Assembly: GCA_964346245.1 (NCBI GenBank)
Contig: CAYFUF010000028.1
Coordinates: 1 to 18,024 of the forward strand
Source: CAYFUF01 sp964346245
GTDB taxonomy: Bacteria > Bacillota > Clostridia > Tissierellales > Peptoniphilaceae
Length of the DNA stretch: 18,024 nt
Direction: 5' to 3'
The first letter of the stretch is position 1. Each line of letters begins with the position of its first letter. The notes beneath the pieces are model-generated. The model saw only the letters and a list, made by a program, of their open reading frames with translations. It did not search any database and was not told the DNA's origin. The position numbers and the translations under genes were made by a program. Below, piece by piece: positions 14,586-18,024 of the stretch.

Positions 14586-14613
14586 ATTTTAATCTATATA
14601 TAACTTATGTCAA
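14586..14613 (-). promoter_or_regulatory. promoter of the ArsR-ABC-ABC-GNAT operon
   Basis: On the minus strand: consensus -35 TTGACA (14608-14613), 16-nt spacer, -10 TAAAAT (14586-14591). Confidence 0.7.
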
Positions 14614-14715
14614 GTCTAGTGCCGTATCTTCGATGCCTTCCACTCTCTCCGTTTTCTTGGACGTAGGGCAAGGGCCATATCCAATCGATGGTCTTAAGGC
14701 CCCCACGAGGCTCGG

Positions 14716-14726
14716 TGTGTTATAAT
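14716..14726 (+). promoter_or_regulatory. promoter of the DUF368-NYN operon
   Basis: Extended -10 element TGTTATAAT (TATAAT at 14721-14726) without a recognisable -35. A short stem TGAGC/GCTCA (about 14740-14753) lies just before the ribosome binding site. Confidence 0.55.
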
Positions 14727-14768
14727 AAGATGTTGAAATTGAGCTAAGGCTCACAAAAAGGAGCACAC

Positions 14769-15680
14769 ATGGAAAACTATATTCAGGCACCCAATGCCAA
14801 ACCAACGCCAAAGAACTGGCTGATTCGCATGATTAAGGGAATCTTGGTGGGCATAGGTGCTATCTTACCTGGCTTGTCCGGAGGGGTACTCTCCGTTATA
14901 TTTGGCATCTATGATCCGATGATTCGCTTTCTCTCCAATATTAAGCACCGCTTTTTGGAGAATGTCCGCTATTTTATCCCCGTTGGACTCGGTGGGGTAA
15001 TCGGCGTCGTACTCTTTTCCAAGTTGGTCATGGTTGCCTTCGGTCAGTATGAAGCCCAATTCGTCTGCCTCTTCATCGGCTTCGTTATTGGCACCTTCCC
15101 TTCCCTTTATAGGGCAGCGGGTAAAGAGGGGCGGTCGGGCGTGGATTTAACCATTTTGGCTGTTGCCGCTGTCGCAACCTTTGCCCTGATGTTTGCTGGT
15201 CGCAACTTTCCGGCGATTGAGCCATCGCCTGTGGTTTGGTTCTTCTCTGGAGCCCTTGTCTTTCTGGGCTTTATTGTCCCAGGCATGTCCCCAAGCAACT
15301 TTTTGATTTACTTTGGCTTGTATGACAAGATGGCCGCTGGCATCAGCTCTTTCGATATGAGCATGCTGATTCCCTTCGTCATTGGGGCTGTTGCTTGCGT
15401 CATTTTGATGTCTAAACTGGTAGCTTGGTTGTTTGACCGCTACTACTCGAAAATGTATCACGCTATTCTCGGTATGGTCGTTGGATCGTCCCTAGGAATA
15501 TTCCCCGCCACCGTCTTCCCTGCTTACATGGAAGCTGGTTTGGCCGAGTCTGGTTTATCCTTTGGGGCTGCCCTTGCCTTCGGAGCCATCATGCTCCTTG
15601 CTGGCATCGTGTCTAGTTACCAATTCTCCAAGGTCGAGGAGCGCGTAGAAAATGAAACGAAATATGAGGTTAATAAATGA
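14769..15680 (+). CDS. DUF368 polyprenyl-phosphate transporter (PopT-type)
   Basis: A 303-aa membrane protein with about eight or more helices. Two glycine/proline motifs, PGLSGG (34-39) and PGMSPS (171-176), start equivalent halves and are diagnostic of DUF368. Proteins of this family (PopT) were recently shown to return undecaprenyl phosphate, the lipid carrier of cell-wall synthesis, to the inner face of the membrane; this assignment is by family. The start ATG has AAAAAGGAG upstream. Its stop overlaps the next start (ATGA), so it is co-translated with the NYN protein gene. The cytoplasmic C-terminus is short and charged. Confidence 0.9.
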   Translation: MENYIQAPNAKPTPKNWLIRMIKGILVGIGAILPGLSGGVLSVIFGIYDPMIRFLSNIKHRFLENVRYFIPVGLGGVIGVVLFSKLVMVAFGQYEAQFVCLFIGFVIGTFPSLYRAAGKEGRSGVDLTILAVAAVATFALMFAGRNFPAIEPSPVVWFFSGALVFLGFIVPGMSPSNFLIYFGLYDKMAAGISSFDMSMLIPFVIGAVACVILMSKLVAWLFDRYYSKMYHAILGMVVGSSLGIFPATVFPAYMEAGLAESGLSFGAALAFGAIMLLAGIVSSYQFSKVEERVENETKYEVNK

Positions 15681-16507
15681 GTGATGAACAAAGATATGCT
15701 GTGTTGATTGATGCAGAAAATGTGTCGCCCAAATACATCAAGATTGTATTGGACGAAGCATCCAACTACGGCATTACAACCTACCGCCGCATCTATGGCG
15801 ATTGGACTAACACGAGAAACAACGGATGGAAGGAAGTCCTTTTGGACAATTCCATCACCCCTATCCAGCAGTACAGCTATACGGACGGCAAGAACTCCTC
15901 CGACTCCGCCATGATTATTGATGCGATGGATATCCTCTACTCCATGAGCGTGGACGGCTTCGTCCTCGTCTCTTCGGACAGTGACTTTACCCGTCTCGCC
16001 TCTCGCCTTAGGGAATCGGGCATGAGCGTAATCGGCATGGGTGAAAGCAAGACCCCCGCCGCCTTCATCGCTGCCTGCAACACCTTCAAGTATCTGGATA
16101 TCCTCTACCAGAACGAACGGGAGCCCGAGGAGGTCGCCGAAGAGTTGACCCCTCCCGACCACTTCGGCAAAAGGCAAGTGAAAAGAAACAACAATCCCAA
16201 AGAATTCACACCTAGAAGGAACGGTCGCAGGGACAACGACCGGGAGAACCCCCAACCCCAGACCAAACTGTCGACCATCAAGCGGGCTTTGAAGACCATC
16301 ATCCAGGAAAACTCCGATGAGGATAATTGGATGATCATGGCCAACCTGGGCAACCAGCTGTCTAAGCGCTTCCCCGACTTTGATGTCAGAAATTATGGGC
16401 ACAAGAAACTCGTTACCTTCGTGGAATCTCTAGAAGACTTTGAAATCGAGCACCGCCAAGTTTCCCAAGACGGCAAAACCAAGCAGCTCTTTGTCCGTAT
16501 AAAATAA
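15677..16507 (+). CDS. NYN-domain putative ribonuclease with C-terminal LOTUS/OST-HTH domain
   Basis: A 276-aa soluble protein. Residues about 5-145 form a NYN (PIN-like) nuclease domain with the acidic residues expected of the metal site: D12 in LIDAEN, D76 in NSSDSAMIIDAMD, and D101/D103 in VSSDSDF. A basic, disordered linker (about 160-200) leads to a LOTUS/OST-HTH-like domain (about 204-275; TIKRALKTIIQ ... FVESLEDFEIEH), which binds RNA in other proteins. This domain pair occurs widely in bacteria; the target is unknown. ATG 15677 overlaps the stop of the PopT-type gene by 4 nt, so translation is coupled, though a functional link to lipid carrier recycling is not established. Confidence 0.88.
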   Translation: MSDEQRYAVLIDAENVSPKYIKIVLDEASNYGITTYRRIYGDWTNTRNNGWKEVLLDNSITPIQQYSYTDGKNSSDSAMIIDAMDILYSMSVDGFVLVSSDSDFTRLASRLRESGMSVIGMGESKTPAAFIAACNTFKYLDILYQNEREPEEVAEELTPPDHFGKRQVKRNNNPKEFTPRRNGRRDNDRENPQPQTKLSTIKRALKTIIQENSDEDNWMIMANLGNQLSKRFPDFDVRNYGHKKLVTFVESLEDFEIEHRQVSQDGKTKQLFVRIK

Positions 16508-16513
16508 ACATTT

Positions 16514-16573
16514 CCTCCCTAGCTCCGGCCCTGGTCGTCAAAGACCCAGGCATCCCAGGCGGGGAGGTTTTTT
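16514..16573 (+). terminator. terminator after the NYN gene
   Basis: Outer stem CCTCCC (16514-16519) with GGGAGG (16562-16567), inner stem CCTGG (16530-16534) with CCAGG (16546-16550), followed by six T. A branched, larger than usual terminator. Confidence 0.75.
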
Positions 16574-16735
16574 GTTGGGCATTTTTAGGGCCATGTTCCG
16601 CGGACCCCATTTAAAACCACGTCTCACCACGGCAGNNNNNNNNNNNNNNNNNNNNNNNNNNNNNNNNNNNNNNNNNNNNNNNNNNNNNNNNNNNNNNNNN
16701 NNNNNNNNNNNNNNNNNNNNNNNNNNNNNNNNNNN
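16574..16735. other. contig end and 100-N assembly gap
   Basis: 16574-16635 is unrecognised sequence after the terminator; 16636-16735 is exactly 100 N, the usual placeholder for a gap of unknown size. The gldA part that must lie in it (about 150 codons) cannot fit in 100 bases, so the true gap is probably at least 450 bp. Confidence 0.95.
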
Positions 16736-17369
16736 AGCCCCTGTTAAGTTTGCTATCGCTGGTATGGGCGATGCCCTTGCCACCTACTTCGAAGCCCGAG
16801 CCAACGCCAAGGCTAACCACGACAACTTCGCTTTCGGCAAGAACACCTTGGTTGCTAACGCCATCTCCAAGCTTTGCTTCGACACCCTGATGGCCGAAGG
16901 CTACAAGGCAAAGAAAGCTCTCGAGAATCAACAGGTTACCGAATCCGTTGAGCGCATCATCGAAGCCAACACCCTCATGAGCGGTTTAGGGTTCGAGAGT
17001 GGTGGACTTTCTATTGCCCACGCCCTCCACAACGGTCTAACCATGATTCCCGACACCCACGAAAGACTCCATGGCGAGAAGGTTGCCTTCGGCACCCTGA
17101 CCCAGCTTGTCTTCGAGAACGTTCCCGATGAAGAGCTCTTCGAAGTGTTAGACTTTCTGGATATTGTCGGCCTGCCTATGACCCTTAAACAGCTGGGCGT
17201 CGACGACCTCACCGACGAAAAGATCAACAAGATTATCGAAGCTGCTGTCTCCGAAGAAGACACCGCCCACAACATTCCTATGGATGTTAACTTCGACAAC
17301 CTCAAGGCCGCCATGCTGACTGCTGATGCTATCGGCCGCGAATACCTGGAAATGAATGGGGCAGAGTAA
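16736..17369 (+). CDS. gldA: glycerol dehydrogenase, C-terminal part (cut by assembly gap)
   Basis: The visible 210 residues match the helical, metal-binding half of the iron-containing alcohol dehydrogenase family enzyme GldA, which oxidises glycerol to dihydroxyacetone with NAD+. Zinc ligands are recognisable: the Asp in AGMGDALATYFEA, the His in GFESGGLSIAHALHNGLT, and the His in THERLHGEKVAFG. The N-terminal Rossmann domain (about 150-160 residues of some 365) is lost in the gap, so the start is unknown. The coding sequence is intact from the gap to the stop, so this is an assembly truncation and not evidence of a pseudogene. A terminator follows. Confidence 0.9.
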
Positions 17370-17398
17370 GCTTGTCCTATAAGAAAATCAATAAGAGA

Positions 17399-17416
17399 GG
17401 CTGTTGCAAAATAGCC
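17399..17416 (+). repeat. small hairpin with GCAA tetraloop
   Basis: GGCTGTT (17399-17405) pairs with AATAGCC (17410-17416, one G-T pair) around GCAA. The wording GAGGCTGTTGCAAAA resembles the tips of several Firmicutes insertion sequences, so it may be a remnant end; no partner end is visible. Confidence 0.4.
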
Positions 17417-17427
17417 TAATTATAAAA

Positions 17428-17464
17428 AGAGGACCAGGCACAAAGGCCAGGTCCTCTCTTTGTT
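17428..17464. terminator. terminator after gldA
   Basis: AGAGGACC (17428-17435) pairs perfectly with GGTCCTCT (17450-17457), followed by CTTTGTTT; an A-run before the stem would allow termination on the minus strand as well. Confidence 0.8.
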
Positions 17465-17529
17465 TGCTAGCGTAGTTAATGGTTGACGAATACATTGCCC
17501 AACAGTCACTTGTTTCACTCAAGAAGGAA

Positions 17530-17660
17530 TATCTTTTGACCGTAGCATTTTGATAATCTCGATTTTCTCAAGTAGGCCAGTGCCGTTTTTGACCCTAGCA
17601 TTTTTAGATTGAGAATTCCTCAAGTACGCTGACGCGATTTTCGACCTTAGCATTTTCGAA
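17530..17660 (-). repeat. 52-53-bp tandem repeat, three copies, inverted relative to 8479-8584
   Basis: GACC-N-TAGCATTTT occurs at 17538, 17591 and 17643, spacings 53 and 52. Between them lie GAGAATTCCTCAAGTACGC-like segments, which are the reverse complement of the GTACTTGAGGAATTCTC parts of the units near 8480. The unit at 17643 breaks off after about 17660, where homology to an IS3 transposase begins. Confidence 0.85.
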
Positions 17661-17664
17661 AACA

Positions 17665-18024
17665 AAGGCATTTTTGGCCGCCGTGAGAACGATCAAAATC
17701 TTGTTAAGAGCTGTTTCTTGGATATGATCCGAGAATACGCGTTAACACCAGACTGCATCTTGCACTCAGATAGGGGCTCAACCTATGCCTCGACCGAGTA
17801 TCAAGCTTCATTAAAATCTTATGATGCCCGGACAAGTATGAGCCGTAAAGGCGATTGCTGCGACAACGCACCCATGGAGAGCTTCTTCGGCAAGCTGAAG
17901 ACAGAGTATCTTTTTAATAAGCCACTCACCATCAATGATGGCTAAAGCATTGGTTTACGAATATGTCTGGTATTTCTATCCAAAGATACAACCACATGCC
18001 TCAAATATTTATCACCATGTATGG
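17665..18024 (+). pseudogene. IS3-family transposase fragment (rve/DDE domain), frameshifted
   Basis: The second half of an IS3-type transposase OrfB. LHSDRGSTYAS carries the second catalytic Asp, and SMSRKGDCCDNAPMESFFG carries the catalytic Glu. The first catalytic Asp and the N-terminal part are missing; homology seems to begin abruptly near 17665 next to the repeat array. The frame hits TAA at 17943-17945, but family sequence continues in another frame (AKALVYEYVWYFYPKIQ), which shows a frameshift near 17940. The last 30 bases are no longer recognisable. This copy cannot make a functional transposase. It may continue beyond the window. Confidence 0.85.

Noticed and set aside
14605..14811. 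68-codon minus-strand frame upstream of the DUF368 gene
   Set aside because: It overlaps promoter elements of both divergent operons and the start of the DUF368 gene, with no recognisable protein.
15617..16402. 261-codon open frame on the minus strand
   Set aside because: Antisense to the NYN-domain gene; the plus-strand protein has clear catalytic motifs and coupled translation.

Overview
The window looks like a chromosomal segment of a Bacillota bacterium, most likely Lactobacillales; Aerococcaceae or a relative is a guess from gene style only. The grounds are strong AGGAGG-type ribosome binding sites, compact hairpin-plus-T-run terminators, extended -10 promoters, a TPP riboswitch in front of an ECF thiamine S component, and two heterodimeric ABC exporters. 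The sequence is a scaffold: a 100-N placeholder interrupts it at 16636-16735.

Layout. At the left end there is no gene up to 190, then tRNA-Pro(GGG) on the minus strand. Divergent from it is a multidrug-type heterodimeric ABC exporter (621-4119, BmrC/BmrD-like). A promoter, a 15-codon leader ORF and a hairpin with a T-run precede it, an arrangement that suggests ribosome-mediated attenuation. Next come a TPP riboswitch with its terminator and thiT (4129-4960), a cysK-cysE cysteine operon (5261-6764), and a broken extracytoplasmic flavin reductase lipoprotein gene (6892-7617).

The middle of the window is on the minus strand: a MarR regulator, an OsmC-family protein, and a four-gene block read as ArsR-like regulator, ABC half-transporter, ABC half-transporter, small GNAT protein (14541 down to 9336). 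The three junctions at the ArsR end of the block overlap or are tight. A perfect 9-4-9 inverted repeat sits between the regulator's promoter and its start.

The right part holds a translationally coupled pair: a DUF368 polyprenyl-phosphate transporter (PopT-type) and a NYN-LOTUS putative RNA-processing protein. After the gap lie the C-terminal half of glycerol dehydrogenase and a decayed IS3-family transposase.

The least explained signals are: (1) a dispersed tandem repeat with a 52-53 bp period, two copies at about 8480-8584 and three in the opposite orientation at about 17530-17660, the latter ending at the IS3 remnant; (2) the leader peptide and attenuator in front of the first ABC exporter; (3) a fumarate-reductase-like pseudogene that stays open only because two deletions cancel each other's frameshift; (4) the regulator with a ~300-residue unknown sensor domain driving its own ABC exporter; (5) the PopT and NYN-LOTUS coupling.
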